Numbered from the stretch's first letter, positions 1-9,877 are shown. The stretch is 64,000 nucleotides of DNA from Scytonema hofmannii PCC 7110 (GCF_000346485.2 NZ_KQ976354.1:7426283-7490282), one strand, 5' to 3'. Program-made: numbers and translations. Notes: generated by a model not told the origin, from the letters alone.

Positions 1-625
<625 letters not shown>

Positions 626-650
626 TTAGTTAATTGTTAATTGTTAGATC

Positions 651-680
651 TCCATTAGCCATTAGCCATTAGCCATTAGC
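651..680. repeat. Heptamer tandem repeat (TTAGCCA) between groES and groEL
   Basis: About four head-to-tail copies of the 7-bp unit CATTAGC lie just after groES, running over its stop codon. Such short tandemly repeated heptamers are a known trait of filamentous cyanobacterial genomes. This one sits inside an operon, so it is transcribed with groESL. Confidence 0.8.
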
Positions 681-987
681 TCACGATCGCTAGAATGTCT
701 TTCTCTGAAAGTAGTACGTACTCGTCAGTACCTAGTTTGATGTCGGTACCAGCGTATTTGGAGTAGAGGACTTTGTCTCCTACTTTCACGTCTAATGCCT
801 GACGGCTACCGTCATCTTTGAGTTTGCCATCACCAACTGCAACGACTTCGCCTACTTGGGGCTTTTCTTTTGCAGTGTCGGGCAAGTATAGACCACCAGC
901 GGTCTTTTCTTCCGATGCGCTGACCTTGACGAATACGCGTTCGCCTAGAGGTTTTACTGTAGAAACACTAAGAGATACTGCTGCCAT
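676..987 (-). CDS. groES: Co-chaperonin GroES
   Basis: Hsp10 lid of the GroEL folding chamber. 103 residues, the usual length. The chosen start is the ATG at 987-985, giving [20 protein letters not shown] as in cyanobacterial GroES. An in-frame ATG 24 bp upstream exists but lies inside the CIRCE operator and adds MLINWENG, so it is rejected. The mobile-loop region [20 protein letters not shown] and the C-terminal [13 protein letters not shown] are typical. First gene of the groES-groEL heat-shock operon. Confidence 0.97.
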   Translation of the reverse strand: MAAVSLSVSTVKPLGERVFVKVSASEEKTAGGLYLPDTAKEKPQVGEVVAVGDGKLKDDGSRQALDVKVGDKVLYSKYAGTDIKLGTDEYVLLSEKDILAIVS

Positions 988-1004
988 ACCGTTTTCCCAA
1001 TTTA

Positions 1005-1031
1005 TTAGCACTCTCGACTCCTGAGTGCTAA
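1005..1031 (-). promoter_or_regulatory. CIRCE operator (HrcA site) of groESL
   Basis: Perfect inverted repeat TTAGCACTC, 9-bp spacer, GAGTGCTAA, located 18 bp in front of the groES start. This is the consensus CIRCE element bound by the HrcA repressor, so the operon is expected to be derepressed by heat. hrcA itself is not in the window. Confidence 0.97.
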
Positions 1032-1059
1032 TTTACCGAAAGATCGCATGATATGGCAA
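1030..1059 (-). promoter_or_regulatory. Candidate sigma70-type promoter for groES
   Basis: On the minus strand TTGCCA (1059-1054) and TAAATT (1035-1030) are separated by 18 bp. The -10 box abuts the CIRCE operator, the usual arrangement for repression by HrcA. Prediction by eye only. Confidence 0.4.
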
Positions 1060-1454
1060 CATTGTCTGTTGTACGGGTTTCCGAACTTTGCTTTTTCAGG
1101 TTTGTTTAAGTACTAATACTCAATTATTGATAACTTTCAGGTTTTTTTCGGTAGAGAGCGAATATTGGTATATAGGCAAATTGGTTTGCAAAGCTGGAAA
1201 ATTGATATAGAACAGTAATCAGGAGCCACGAATTGAGTAACAATACAGTGATTGAATCCAGCGATCGAACACCACAAACCAATAAGCCACCACCAGCGAC
1301 AAAAACCACTAGGTAATTCTGTAGAAACATTAAGACTGTCAAAAATCACAGCGATACATTTTAAGATTGGCGATCGGACAGTTACTGAATGCCGCTATAG
1401 ACCAAAAACCAAGCTTCTTGCAAGTTTTTTGGTTTAGACTGATAATAGAGGATT

Positions 1455-1835
1455 ACTCGGATAAGCTGTGGTATAACACAGCGAAACCTGACGTAATTAT
1501 GCGGAGGAGTACGTGAACTGGAGTAGTCCAGAGTAAAACGAAGTCATTCGTCTTACTGACTCCGCCATGACTCAACTTTGAATCAGTTTCAAAGTTACCC
1601 GTCAGGGTTTCAGTCCGCTTAGGAGTGATGACTTAATGAGATTAGCCAGTCTCAAGCGTCGGAGAAGGAACATGGCTACGTCACGATAGCGCAACACCGT
1701 AATCCACTAACAAGCTCTTAAGCCGTGTCGAGGCAAACAATACCCCGCAAGGGAGCGCTCAAATCGAGCAAATGTGTAGTTTGGGGTGGCGGTTAAGTCC
1801 GATTAACCCCAAATTACTCCAAATTACTCCAAATA
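1455..1835 (+). ncRNA. Structured RNA candidate, family unresolved
   Basis: No plausible protein reads through this stretch, but it is unusually rich in complementary segments. GCTGTG (1465-1470) pairs with CACAGC (1477-1482). AAACCTGACG (1484-1493) pairs with CGTCAGGGTTT (1600-1610) with one bulge, closing a junction that holds GCGGAG/CTCCGC (1501-1506 with 1560-1565) and a perfect 9-bp hairpin (1574-1582 with 1588-1596). Further hairpins are TGAGA/TCTCA (1637-1654) and GGTTAA/TTAACC (1791-1808). Strand is inferred from the neighbouring response regulator and is not certain. It could be a HEARO/omega-type RNA left without its nuclease gene, a piece of a group II intron domain I, or a new class. 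I saw no match to tmRNA, RNase P RNA or 6S RNA. Confidence 0.45.
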
Positions 1836-2038
1836 ATTCCGAAATAATGAAACTTGGTAGCATGACTATACAAGAAAGCAAAATAAAGTAAAAAAATATG
1901 CTTTTTTGACCTATCCTTTGCCTGATACTTCTCTAATAGTTCTGGTGAACTTATCGTAAGAGCTTAATATCCTCAAGGGTATGACAAAGTAGTACATAAG
2001 ATTGAAAGTGCGGTTGCTTATTTTCAAAGGAGCATCGA

Positions 2039-2134
2039 ATGAGTAACACTTCCTTGGTTATTCTGAACAATTATTATCTATTAGGTGTTTTTCCGCCCGC
2101 ACCATTCAAAGCGATATATAATAACGCATTATGA
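2039..2134 (+). CDS. Small ORF, 31 aa, unknown
   Basis: ATG at 2039 is preceded at good distance by a strong ribosome binding site (AAAGGAG). The product has 31 residues, starts MSNTSLVILNNYYLLGVF and is mostly hydrophobic. Its stop overlaps the start of the next small ORF as ATGA, which suggests translational coupling. No family recognised. It may be a leader peptide for the response regulator 200 bp downstream, or chance. Confidence 0.35.
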   Translation: MSNTSLVILNNYYLLGVFPPAPFKAIYNNAL

Positions 2135-2244
2135 TTACTACTGCTCTAAGTATCCTCACGCTTACTTTGCCAGTTGGTACCGCAGTTCTTCAAAAGTCAT
2201 TTTCCACTTTTGAAACTTCCACAAAACTCGAGCAAGCTAAGTAG
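2131..2244 (+). CDS. Small ORF, 37 aa, unknown
   Basis: Begins inside the stop codon of the preceding 31-residue ORF (ATGA overlap) and has no ribosome binding site of its own, so it would rely on coupling. The N-terminal half (MITTALSILTLTLPVGTAVL) is hydrophobic, the rest polar. No homologue recognised. It ends 85 bp before the response regulator. Confidence 0.3.
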   Translation: MITTALSILTLTLPVGTAVLQKSFSTFETSTKLEQAK

Positions 2245-2328
2245 GAAAAAGTACAACACCAACCTATTACACTGGAGAGGATTATTATTCAAGACCTTGA
2301 TGGATCAAGCGCGACAAGTGCCACTGCT

Positions 2329-2976
2329 ATGAAAGAACCCAGCATGAAAGATCACAAACGACTTCTATTAATTGATGATGACCCCAACCTCATTTTGCTG
2401 GTGAAGGATTATTTGGAATTCCGGGGTTATGAAGTCATCACTGCCGAAAATGGTCGCGAAGCACTGGAAATTTTGGAGCAGGATATTCCAGACATGATCA
2501 TTTGTGACGTGATGATGCCGGAAATGGACGGGTACACTTTTGTAGAACAAGTCCGGCAAAACGAACGCACCAGTTGGATTCCCGTTCTCTTCCTTTCAGC
2601 TAAGGGACAAAGCGCAGACCGAGTAAAAGGTCTGAATAAAGGTGCTGATGTATACATGGTCAAGCCTTTTGAGCCAGAGGAACTGGTAGCACAGGTAGAA
2701 TCTTCTCTGAAGCAGACCATTCGCTGGAAAGAACACCAAGCAAAAGGAGGGGAAAATGGTTCTCGCATCCAAGTCCCCTTTGATGTACAGCTGACCCCAA
2801 CTGAACTGAAAGTTGTTCAATTTGTGGCTCGAGGCTTAGCTAACCGCGAAATCGCTGAAGAATTAAATGTCAGCCAGCGCACAGTCGAAAGCCATGTGTC
2901 CAATATGTTGGGCAAAACTAATCTCCACAATCGCACCGAATTAGCACGGTGGGCGATCGAAAACCAAATGGCGTAA
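2329..2976 (+). CDS. NarL/FixJ (LuxR-type) response regulator
   Basis: Transcription factor of a two-component system. 215 residues: receiver domain about 10-130 with acidic pocket DDD 16-18, phosphoacceptor D60 (in IICDVMMPEMDG), S90 and K112; LuxR-type helix-turn-helix about 153-212 with ANREIAEELNVSQRTVESHV. An ATG five codons further in (2344) is an alternative start; neither has a strong ribosome binding site. No sensor kinase is adjacent, so it is an orphan. Target genes unknown. It is preceded by two tiny ORFs and the structured-RNA segment. Confidence 0.93.
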   Translation: MKEPSMKDHKRLLLIDDDPNLILLVKDYLEFRGYEVITAENGREALEILEQDIPDMIICDVMMPEMDGYTFVEQVRQNERTSWIPVLFLSAKGQSADRVKGLNKGADVYMVKPFEPEELVAQVESSLKQTIRWKEHQAKGGENGSRIQVPFDVQLTPTELKVVQFVARGLANREIAEELNVSQRTVESHVSNMLGKTNLHNRTELARWAIENQMA

Positions 2977-3040
2977 CAGGATTTTAGATTTTAGATTTTG
3001 GATTTTAGATTAAGAATCCAAAATCCAAAATCCAAAATAT
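2977..3040. repeat. AT-rich heptamer/octamer repeat forming an inverted repeat
   Basis: Several copies of GATTTTA/GATTTTG followed by several copies of AATCCAAA form an imperfect palindrome between the response regulator and the convergent NIL-domain gene. The position would suit a bidirectional terminator, but the same repeat occurs at many intergenic sites in the window. Confidence 0.6.
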
Positions 3041-3047
3041 GTTACAA

Positions 3048-3356
3048 TTACCAACCGTCTTGACCGACAACTGGTTGATGCTTAATTTCTAAATTCAGTT
3101 CATCTAGATAGGTCAAGGCACTGGCAATTTGGAAAACTGTTCCTCGTAGTTCCAAATCAAAACAGCCTTTTTGCGGTACATCCCCAAGGAGTTGTGCGGT
3201 AGCGATATTGACCGTAACTCCACTGTGAGCGATCAGCTTGGAAATAACGGGCTGTTCGTGCATATCCTTGGGAACATAAACCGTAACGCGAGTTTCAGTG
3301 CGTCTGTTGTCTCGGAAATTATTGGTAGATTTACCCTGTTTGATCAAAAGAGCCAT
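3048..3356 (-). CDS. NIL-domain protein
   Basis: 102-residue soluble protein whose body (about 20-95, RRTETRVTVYVPKDMHEQPV through FQIASALTYLDELNLEI) matches the NIL domain, a small alpha/beta ligand-binding fold also found at the C-terminus of methionine ABC transporter ATPases. Stand-alone NIL proteins are common in cyanobacteria; their ligand is not established. Convergent with the response regulator. No ABC partner is nearby. Confidence 0.8.
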   Translation of the reverse strand: MALLIKQGKSTNNFRDNRRTETRVTVYVPKDMHEQPVISKLIAHSGVTVNIATAQLLGDVPQKGCFDLELRGTVFQIASALTYLDELNLEIKHQPVVGQDGW

Positions 3357-3792
3357 AGTAGATTCCCCTTGAAATTAGTAGATTTCCCTTGAAAATGATC
3401 TGATAGGAGTTTGGCGATAAGAACCTTTTTACTCCTAATCAAATACAGCAATATTACTCTTTTTAACACAATCCAAGGCTCTAGTTAACGATTGTTTCAA
3501 AAAGTATTGTTTATTTGTCAGTATCGGGTTTTTTAGGAAAATTAATTTTCAAGAGAGAAGACTTTAACTTGGTACCAATACTACAAGGGATAGCGAAAAT
3601 TAGAACCCCGGTTTCTTCAAAAAACCGAGGTTCTGACACCTCAATTATCGTTAACCAAGCGGTATTGTAACTTGTGCTATCTGACAGTTGTGAGAAAAGC
3701 AATTTTCTCTTTTGGTTTTATTTTTTATAGAGGTTTAGATTCCTTACTTCTTAAAGAAGTCGGGAATCTTGACCTACATAATTTCTCACTGG
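3357..3792. other. Intergenic region with two small palindromes
   Basis: No credible gene. It holds two members of a palindrome family: 3602-3634 (arms around AACCCCGGTTTCTT) and 3738-3771 (TTACTTCTT / AAGAAGTCGG). A 63-residue frame crossing it is only a translation of the palindrome. At 3785-3812 there is a tandem ACTGGTC heptamer. Confidence 0.6.
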
Positions 3793-4167
3793 TCACTGGT
3801 CACTGGTCACTGACTCCTGGTCTTGTAAAACTGGAATTTCAATGACAAATTCTGTACCATTGCCAACGTCGGAACTTACATCCAGATTTCCATGATGTTT
3901 TTGAATAATTTGGTAGCTGATTGCTAATCCCAATCCAGTTCCCTGATTGACGGGCTTAGTTGTGAAAAAAGGTTCAAAAATTTTATTTTGTATTGTAGAG
4001 TCTATTCCCGGTCTATTATCATTAATAATGACTCGAATTAAATTATTATTGACTATTTTGGTTTGAATTCTGATTTGTTTTTGTGCTTGCTCTTTTCTCT
4101 CTTGCAATGCATCAATAGCATTACTAATAATATTCATAAACATCCAATGGTTGCCTGTCATAAGCAA
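3793..4167 (-). pseudogene. Histidine-kinase ATPase domain remnant
   Basis: 124 residues containing only a HATPase_c domain: N-box NIISNAIDAL, G1 NDNRPGID, F-box FEPFFTTKP and G2 GTGLGLAIS are all readable. There is no H-box or sensor region and the only start is a weak TTG, so this is the 3' stump of a larger kinase. It closely resembles the same region of the large kinase at 26490-32210. It directly abuts the CheA fragment, which points to a deletion joining two genes. Confidence 0.75.
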
Positions 4168-4289
4168 GAGTCATTTGGTTTTCCCTCTAGTGCCAATAAA
4201 CAATGACTCATGACGGCAACTTGAGCCTTGACTTCCATGCAAAATAAGTCTAGCAAGGAAAAATGATTAACATCGGGGTCATCTTTCAT
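4158..4289 (-). pseudogene. CheA-like Hpt N-terminal fragment
   Basis: 43 residues starting with an ATG that overlaps the upstream CheW-like stop (ATGA). FSLLDLFCMEVKAQV and LLALEGKP resemble the first helix of the Hpt domain of cyanobacterial hybrid CheA proteins. The frame ends before the phosphorylated histidine would appear and runs into the histidine-kinase remnant. Classification rests on family recollection and gene order (cheW followed by cheA). Confidence 0.55.
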
Positions 4290-4534
4290 GACATTACCTT
4301 TTTGCTGAGAGTATGGAACAGCAGTTCCTCATTCAAATAGCTGACACTGCGATCGCGCATCAACTGGCATAGGTCAAGCACTGATACAATACGCCCTCGG
4401 TAATTAAAAACACCAGCAACGTATTTGGGTGTATGAGGTAAGGTTTTTAGAATCACCAAGGGAAGGACTTCTACAACCTGCTGACTTGCTATGGCATAAA
4501 GTTGATTATCAATAGTAAGTAATAAAAACAACAT
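4286..4534 (-). pseudogene. CheW-like protein, truncated
   Basis: 82 residues with the first half of a CheW domain: LLTIDNQLYAIASQQVVEVL and GVFNYRGRIVSVLDLCQL, the strands that bind CheA. Full CheW is about 150 residues. After DLCQLMRDRS the sequence no longer fits, suggesting an internal deletion or frameshift. It was probably the first gene of a chemotaxis-like (taxis or pili) operon now decayed. Confidence 0.7.
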
Positions 4535-4678
4535 CTATAGACCTTGTAATATGGATTGAGTCAACGCAGTTTAACTCAATCTTGCAAGGTTGATAAATAG
4601 AGAAAATACTTGAACCAGGCATCCCGCGTATTTTAGGTGTGTTGTGTATTGTCCCGTTAACCGTCATACTATATAATT

Positions 4679-5599
4679 TCAAGATCGTCGCACGTTTAAA
4701 CAACACCATTCTTTGCGCTTCCAAAGAGTAGCTACAACCCAACCATGTTTCTCTAACGCATCAGCAACAGCTTTAGATTGCTCGAGTAAAATTCCACTGA
4801 AAACTCCCCAAGTAGTGGGTTTGACGATCGCATTAAACTCTGGTGCCAATCGAATAATAACGTCTGCCAGAATATTGCAAACAATACCATCCACTGGTTG
4901 CGGAACTAGTTTTGTTAAAACATCTACACTCCCTTCCGCTACGATTAAACTTTCTGGGCGGACACCATTCATGGCGATATTTTCTAAAGTCGATCTGACT
5001 GCTAGGGGATCGGTATCCACTGCGTAGGCTTTCTTTGCTCCCAGTAACAACGCTGCTATAGAAAGGATACCAGAACCACAGCCAACATCCGCAATAACCA
5101 CATCTTCCTTTACCCGCTCTTCAGTTGTGAAAGACTCAGGTAAACTGCTCAGACGCATTTCTAAAGATTCTAAACACAACTGAGTTGTAGCATGGTTTCC
5201 AGTACCAAATGCTACACCAGGATCTAAAAGAATAATCAGACGTTCGGAATTTTCCGGTACTGGTAGCCATGCAGGATTGATTAAAATGCGATCGCCAATT
5301 TCCTGTGGTTGCCAATATTGCTTCCAGCTACTTGCCCAATCTTCCTCATCAATCAACTCCAAATGCACCACAGGTATGGGAAGTTCCATACACAGAGCAT
5401 CTTGCCGCAACCACAAGGACAATGCAGCCAAATCCAGAAGATGCGCTTGGAACTGAGGCAAATAACTGCGTACAAAAGAATGACTGCCTTTCTTTTCACT
5501 AGCCGTTCCACGACAACCAAAACTTTCCAAACGCCAAAATATAGACTCTTCTAGCGCCGGTTCACATTGAATTTGTACTTCCCACCAGGTGTTTGCCAT
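4679..5599 (-). CDS. prmA: Ribosomal protein L11 methyltransferase
   Basis: SAM-dependent enzyme that methylates ribosomal protein L11. 306 residues: N-terminal substrate-recognition domain, then a class I methyltransferase fold with motif [17 protein letters not shown] (about 170-185), acidic AVDTDPLAV, and the PrmA signature NILADVI. Start [12 protein letters not shown] is typical. It lies downstream of serA in the same direction, an order I recall in other cyanobacteria, separated by 174 bp filled with heptamer repeats. Confidence 0.95.
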   Translation of the reverse strand: MANTWWEVQIQCEPALEESIFWRLESFGCRGTASEKKGSHSFVRSYLPQFQAHLLDLAALSLWLRQDALCMELPIPVVHLELIDEEDWASSWKQYWQPQEIGDRILINPAWLPVPENSERLIILLDPGVAFGTGNHATTQLCLESLEMRLSSLPESFTTEERVKEDVVIADVGCGSGILSIAALLLGAKKAYAVDTDPLAVRSTLENIAMNGVRPESLIVAEGSVDVLTKLVPQPVDGIVCNILADVIIRLAPEFNAIVKPTTWGVFSGILLEQSKAVADALEKHGWVVATLWKRKEWCCLNVRRS

Positions 5600-5773
5600 A
5601 GGATTGTAGATTTTAGATTTTGGATTTTAGATTGGGAGGATTAAATTTGTGCTATTGACTATATAACTGTAAATTGTTGACTCTTGATTCAATTTAGAAT
5701 CCACAATCCACAATCCACAATCCACAATCCACAATCTAGAATCCAAAATCTAAAATCCAAAATCCAAAATTAA
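5600..5773. repeat. Heptamer-repeat spacer between serA and prmA
   Basis: Contains tandem CCACAAT units (about 5697-5738) running into CCAAAAT units (5739-5770), with a GATTTTA stretch at 5608-5632 that is roughly complementary. It could form a long AT-rich stem in the serA-prmA transcript. Confidence 0.75.
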
Positions 5774-7354
5774 TTACAGTGTTACTGTATACGCATCCCG
5801 AATTCCAGGGACTTTGGTAATTTCAGACAAAATCCCATCAGGTAGAGGATCGTCAAGGCTGAGAACCATGACTGCATCACCGCGAACGATTTTGCGACCT
5901 ACCTGCATACTGGCAATATTGACATTAAAACTCCCCAATAGGGAACCTAGTTTGCCAATAATCCCTGGCATATCTCGGTGCAAGGTGAATAACATATGTT
6001 GACTGGGGGGGACGTTAATTGGGAAACCATCCAAGTTAGTGAGTCTGATTTCTCCATCACCCAACAAAGCACCAGTTACAGCATGAGTACCCAGAGAACC
6101 AGTCGCTTCTAAATGCAAAGAGCCAGCGTAGTCTTGTATTGCTGCATCTCGCGTTTCAATCACCCGGATTCCACGCTCTTTTGCCTCAATACTTGCATTT
6201 ACGTAATTTACCCGTTCCCGTAGGGCTTTGTAAAGCAATCCTTTTAAAGATGCCACAACCAAGGGCTGACTCCTGTTTGTTGCAAGTTCTCCTTGAAGTC
6301 GGATATTAAGCAACTCCACCCGTCCACCAGCTAACTGTCCCACTAGGTTACCCAAGGTTTCTGCTAGCTGCATATAGGGTTTGAGTTCTTCTATGACATC
6401 AGGATTAAGTCCGGGGATATTCACTGCTGAACGTGCAGGTAGCCCTAACAACACATCCCGAATTTGTTCGGCAACGTCTATTGCCACATTCACTTGTGCT
6501 TCTGTTGTAGAAGCGCCCAAATGAGGGGTGAGAACAATTTCTTTGCCCAACGCTTTTAAGAATGATTCACCCAAGGGTTCCTTCTCAAATACATCTAATG
6601 CAGCACCGGAGATTTTACCCTCTTTAATGGCAACAGCCAAAGCTTGTTCATCAATGATGCCACCACGAGCGCAGTTAATAATACGAGCGCTGGGTTTCAT
6701 CTTTGACAATCTTTCAGTGTTGATTAGGTGCGTAGTTTCTGGTGTTTTAGGTATGTGCAGGGTGATGTAATCTGCTTGCTGTAATAACAAGTCTAGATCC
6801 ACCAATTGACAGCCGATTTGTTCTGCCCTGTCTGCAGATATGAAGGGATCGTAAGCTAGCAGTTTCATTCCCATTGCTTTGGCAACAGCCGCAACATGGG
6901 AGCCAATTTTGCCCAAGCCTACAATACCTAAAGTTTTCTTGTAAACTTCAGCACCCACAAAAGTTTTGCGATCCCACTCGCCGCGCTTTACGGAAGCATT
7001 GGCATCGGGAATGTGGCGGGACAAGGATAACATCATCGCCAGTGCGTGTTCTGCAGCAGCGATAGTATTTCCCTCAGGAGAATTGACAACCACAATTCCT
7101 TTGCGCGTAGCTGCAGGAACATCAACATTATCAACACCAACACCAGCGCGACCAATGATTTTTAACTGCGTGCCAGCTTCAATAATTTCTTGCGTGACAC
7201 GGGTTCCAGAGCGAATCATGAGTGCATCGTACTCACCAATGATTTCTATGAGTTCCTCAGGCTTTAACCCGGTTTTAACATCTACTGTAGCAACTTGGGA
7301 TAAGATATCAACCCCAACTTGATCGATTGGATCGGAGACAAGAACCTTAGACAT
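5774..7354 (-). CDS. serA: D-3-phosphoglycerate dehydrogenase
   Basis: First committed enzyme of serine synthesis: oxidises 3-phosphoglycerate with NAD. 526 residues, the long bacterial form. Substrate and NAD domains with LGIVGLGKIGSHVAAVAKAM; catalytic-region segments NCARGGIIDE and LTPHLGASTTEAQ (catalytic His); an intervening regulatory domain; C-terminal ACT domain from about 450 (HRDMPGIIGKLGSLLG), which usually binds serine for feedback inhibition. Start MSKVLVSDPIDQVGVDIL is canonical. Divergent from menG. Confidence 0.97.
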   Translation of the reverse strand: MSKVLVSDPIDQVGVDILSQVATVDVKTGLKPEELIEIIGEYDALMIRSGTRVTQEIIEAGTQLKIIGRAGVGVDNVDVPAATRKGIVVVNSPEGNTIAAAEHALAMMLSLSRHIPDANASVKRGEWDRKTFVGAEVYKKTLGIVGLGKIGSHVAAVAKAMGMKLLAYDPFISADRAEQIGCQLVDLDLLLQQADYITLHIPKTPETTHLINTERLSKMKPSARIINCARGGIIDEQALAVAIKEGKISGAALDVFEKEPLGESFLKALGKEIVLTPHLGASTTEAQVNVAIDVAEQIRDVLLGLPARSAVNIPGLNPDVIEELKPYMQLAETLGNLVGQLAGGRVELLNIRLQGELATNRSQPLVVASLKGLLYKALRERVNYVNASIEAKERGIRVIETRDAAIQDYAGSLHLEATGSLGTHAVTGALLGDGEIRLTNLDGFPINVPPSQHMLFTLHRDMPGIIGKLGSLLGSFNVNIASMQVGRKIVRGDAVMVLSLDDPLPDGILSEITKVPGIRDAYTVTL

Positions 7355-7649
7355 GATTGCTTATTGTAAAGCTATAGGTATTCCTGGAAGACGGACTTTC
7401 AGTTTAAACTGAAAAGAAGAGTGCTTTTGCTGTAATAATTAAGGTTTCCATGCTCCCGGAGGTTTTCAGATGATATTACTAGAAGGTCAGTTGTCCTCAT
7501 AGCCGTGGAGCATTTCCTCCCGCATTGAAATGTGGCTGACTTTTTTGCCACTCACTCGGTACTATAAACGATCAATAGTGCGAAAACCTATATCTAAAAC
7601 CTATAAATTTATGAAAATTTCTTAGCGATGAACTCTTGAGCCTTGACAA

Positions 7650-8345
7650 ATGACTAATAATGAAGTTAAGACTATTTTTGACCGTATTGCTCCCGTTTAC
7701 GATCGCCTAAATGATTGGTTGAGTTTGGGACAGCATCGCATTTGGAAAGAAATGACGGTGAAATGGAGCGGAGCTAAACCTGGTGATACAAGTCTTGATT
7801 TGTGCTGTGGGAGTGGAGATTTATCTTTTGTGCTAGCAAGGCGCGTGGGACTCACAGGACAGGTCTTTGGAGTGGACTTTTCTCCACAGTTGCTAGAAGT
7901 TGCAAAATCTCGCACTCAAAGTCAGTATCCTCGCTCTCCCATCACTTGGATAGAAGCTGATATTTTGAATTTACCCTTTGACGATGACCGCTTTGATGCC
8001 GCAACAATGGGTTATGGTTTAAGAAATGTCACAAGTATTCCTCAGAGTTTAAAAGAATTACATCGCGTCCTTAAAAAAGGTGCTAGAGCAGCAATTTTGG
8101 ATTTTCACCGTCCCAGCAATCCTCAAATGCGTGTTTTTCAGCAATGGTATTTGGACAATCTCGTGGTTCCCATAGCAAGCCACATGGGTGTCAAGGAGGA
8201 ATACGCGTATATTAGTCCCAGCCTTGAGCGATTTCCCACAGGAGTGGAACAAGTCGAGATTGGTCGTCAAGTTGGTTTTACTTCTGTCACACACTACCCT
8301 CTCATGAACGGTATGATGGGAGTGCTAGTGCTTACAAAATTTTAG
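7650..8345 (+). CDS. menG: Demethylnaphthoquinone methyltransferase (MenG/UbiE family)
   Basis: SAM-dependent methylation in the last step of phylloquinone (photosystem I quinone) synthesis in cyanobacteria; the family also serves menaquinone and ubiquinone pathways. 231 residues. N-terminal FDRIAPVYDRLNDWLSLGQH and motif I SLDLCCGSGDLSFVLA are diagnostic, with GYGLRNV and the C-terminal GVKEEYAYISPSLERFP. Start ATG gives MTNNEVKTIFDRIAP. Same direction as the DUF445 gene 130 bp downstream, with repeats in the gap. Confidence 0.94.
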   Translation: MTNNEVKTIFDRIAPVYDRLNDWLSLGQHRIWKEMTVKWSGAKPGDTSLDLCCGSGDLSFVLARRVGLTGQVFGVDFSPQLLEVAKSRTQSQYPRSPITWIEADILNLPFDDDRFDAATMGYGLRNVTSIPQSLKELHRVLKKGARAAILDFHRPSNPQMRVFQQWYLDNLVVPIASHMGVKEEYAYISPSLERFPTGVEQVEIGRQVGFTSVTHYPLMNGMMGVLVLTKF

Positions 8346-8463
8346 ATTTTAGATTTGCGATTTTAGATTAGGGAGTGCTAACTAGTAGTTGCGATTTGTA
8401 CCATTAATTGTTAGCCAAAACCCAAAATCCAAAATCCAAAATCCAAAATCCAAAATCTAAAAT
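8341..8463. repeat. AT-rich tandem repeats between menG and DUF445
   Basis: GATTTTA-type units overlap the menG stop, and five or more CCAAAAT units run up to the ribosome binding region of the DUF445 gene. The two blocks are complementary, so the transcript could form a stem here. Confidence 0.7.
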
Positions 8464-8475
8464 CCTCTTAACTCA

Positions 8476-9714
8476 ATGGATTGGTCTCATCTTTGGCTTT
8501 ATGTTTCTCCCCCTGTAGCGGGTGGAATTATCGGCTATTTTACTAACGACATAGCCATCAAAATGTTATTTCGTCCCTACCGAGCAATTTATATCGGTGG
8601 GCGAAGAGTTCCATTTACCCCTGGATTAATTCCCCGCAACCAAGAACGGCTTGCTAAGAATATCTCCAACACAATCATGGGGTCGCTGCTCACTCCAGAA
8701 GAATTGCAAAATCTGGCGCGACGATTGTTGCAAACCGAACGCGTACAAGGAGCAATTCTTTGGCTGCTGCGTTTGGCAATTGACCAAGTCAAATCCGATC
8801 GCGAGCAGAAAACAGCTAAGATTTTGTCAGGAATATTGCGGGATTTGTTAGGGGAGTCTTTACCACGCCTCCTCAAGGTACTGGCTCGGCGAGAAGACTT
8901 TTTGGAAGTACAAGTTAATCAAATTTTTGACCAGATATTACTGGAATTTCAATTAACTGACGAACAAGCAACTCGTCTCGCTGATTGGCTGCTACAAGTG
9001 GTTATTCCTCCAGATGTATTGCGACAGGCTGTGATTGACTTTTTGACAGATCGCACCATCCAAGCTATTGATGAAAGCTTTCGGGAAAAAACCAGCGGTA
9101 CATATTGGGTGGTAGCAAATCTCTTTGGCTTGCGAAATACTCTCAGCCGTTTGCGTACTTACTGCTTGGATGAAAAAGATGCGACCAATGCTCGTCTACA
9201 GGAATTGATTCGAGAACTACAAGTACGCGATCGCCTCAAGCGATTTTTACAAAACTTATCATTACAAAACTTACCAATAGGTACGGTGCGACAATTGCGA
9301 AAAACGACACGCGATAGTGTCCGACATTATTTACAAACAAGGGGTAGCGATTTACTCCAAGGATTAAGTGGCTCTGTGGACTGGGAGCATATAGCTATGT
9401 TACTCGTTAACCGCCTTAGCACTTCATCTGTTGTGAGTGCTTCCTTAGAAGTTGTTAGTAAGGAACTAGCTCTGATTTTAGAGAGGTATTTGGAACGAGA
9501 TTTAGAAGCTATCGTGGCTCAAACAATCCCCATTTTGTCAATTGACCAAGTGATTGTTGACCGAGTGAAATCCACCTCTCCTGCTGACTTGGAAGCAGCA
9601 ATTGAAGGAATTGTCAAAAATGAATTGCAGGCAATTGTCAATTTAGGCGGTATTTTAGGTTTTGTTGTCGGGTTATTTCAAACAGCACTTTTATTATTTA
9701 GTCAATCGGTGTAA
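8476..9714 (+). CDS. DUF445 family membrane-associated protein
   Basis: 412 residues. The N-terminus ([20 protein letters not shown] and [16 protein letters not shown]) and the hydrophobic C-terminus ([18 protein letters not shown]) are hallmarks of the DUF445/YheB family, membrane-tethered proteins with a long helical middle. Function is not established. Start [17 protein letters not shown] gives an N-terminal membrane segment. Probably co-transcribed with menG. Confidence 0.88.
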   Translation: MDWSHLWLYVSPPVAGGIIGYFTNDIAIKMLFRPYRAIYIGGRRVPFTPGLIPRNQERLAKNISNTIMGSLLTPEELQNLARRLLQTERVQGAILWLLRLAIDQVKSDREQKTAKILSGILRDLLGESLPRLLKVLARREDFLEVQVNQIFDQILLEFQLTDEQATRLADWLLQVVIPPDVLRQAVIDFLTDRTIQAIDESFREKTSGTYWVVANLFGLRNTLSRLRTYCLDEKDATNARLQELIRELQVRDRLKRFLQNLSLQNLPIGTVRQLRKTTRDSVRHYLQTRGSDLLQGLSGSVDWEHIAMLLVNRLSTSSVVSASLEVVSKELALILERYLERDLEAIVAQTIPILSIDQVIVDRVKSTSPADLEAAIEGIVKNELQAIVNLGGILGFVVGLFQTALLLFSQSV

Positions 9715-9716
9715 AT

Positions 9717-9751
9717 GGGGAGTAGGGAGTGGGGAGTAGGGAGTAGGGGGA
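9717..9751. repeat. GGAGTAG heptamer tandem repeat
   Basis: About four imperfect copies of GGGAGTA follow the DUF445 stop codon. Confidence 0.7.
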
Positions 9752-9877
9752 AGAAATTTTTGTTCCCTCGTTGTGGGCTATGGCTCGTGGGGGTTTAGCT
9801 TGTAGCTGCGCTCTTATGAGAAGATAGTGCAACTACAAACAGATTGAATTCATCTCAAAGCTTGTCTCTTTCTAAGA

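Noticed and set aside
988-1011. Longer GroES start adding MLINWENG
   Set aside because: The extra codons lie within the CIRCE operator and are absent from the family.
1124-1349. Two overlapping 70-residue minus-strand frames
   Set aside because: Both are open over the same bases, neither has a ribosome binding site or recognisable composition.
1455-1835. tmRNA, RNase P RNA or 6S RNA
   Set aside because: No tRNA-like ends, no tag frame and none of the conserved RNase P cores were seen.
3511-3702. 63-residue minus-strand frame
   Set aside because: Its recognisable part (EPRFFEETG) is just the translated palindrome repeat.
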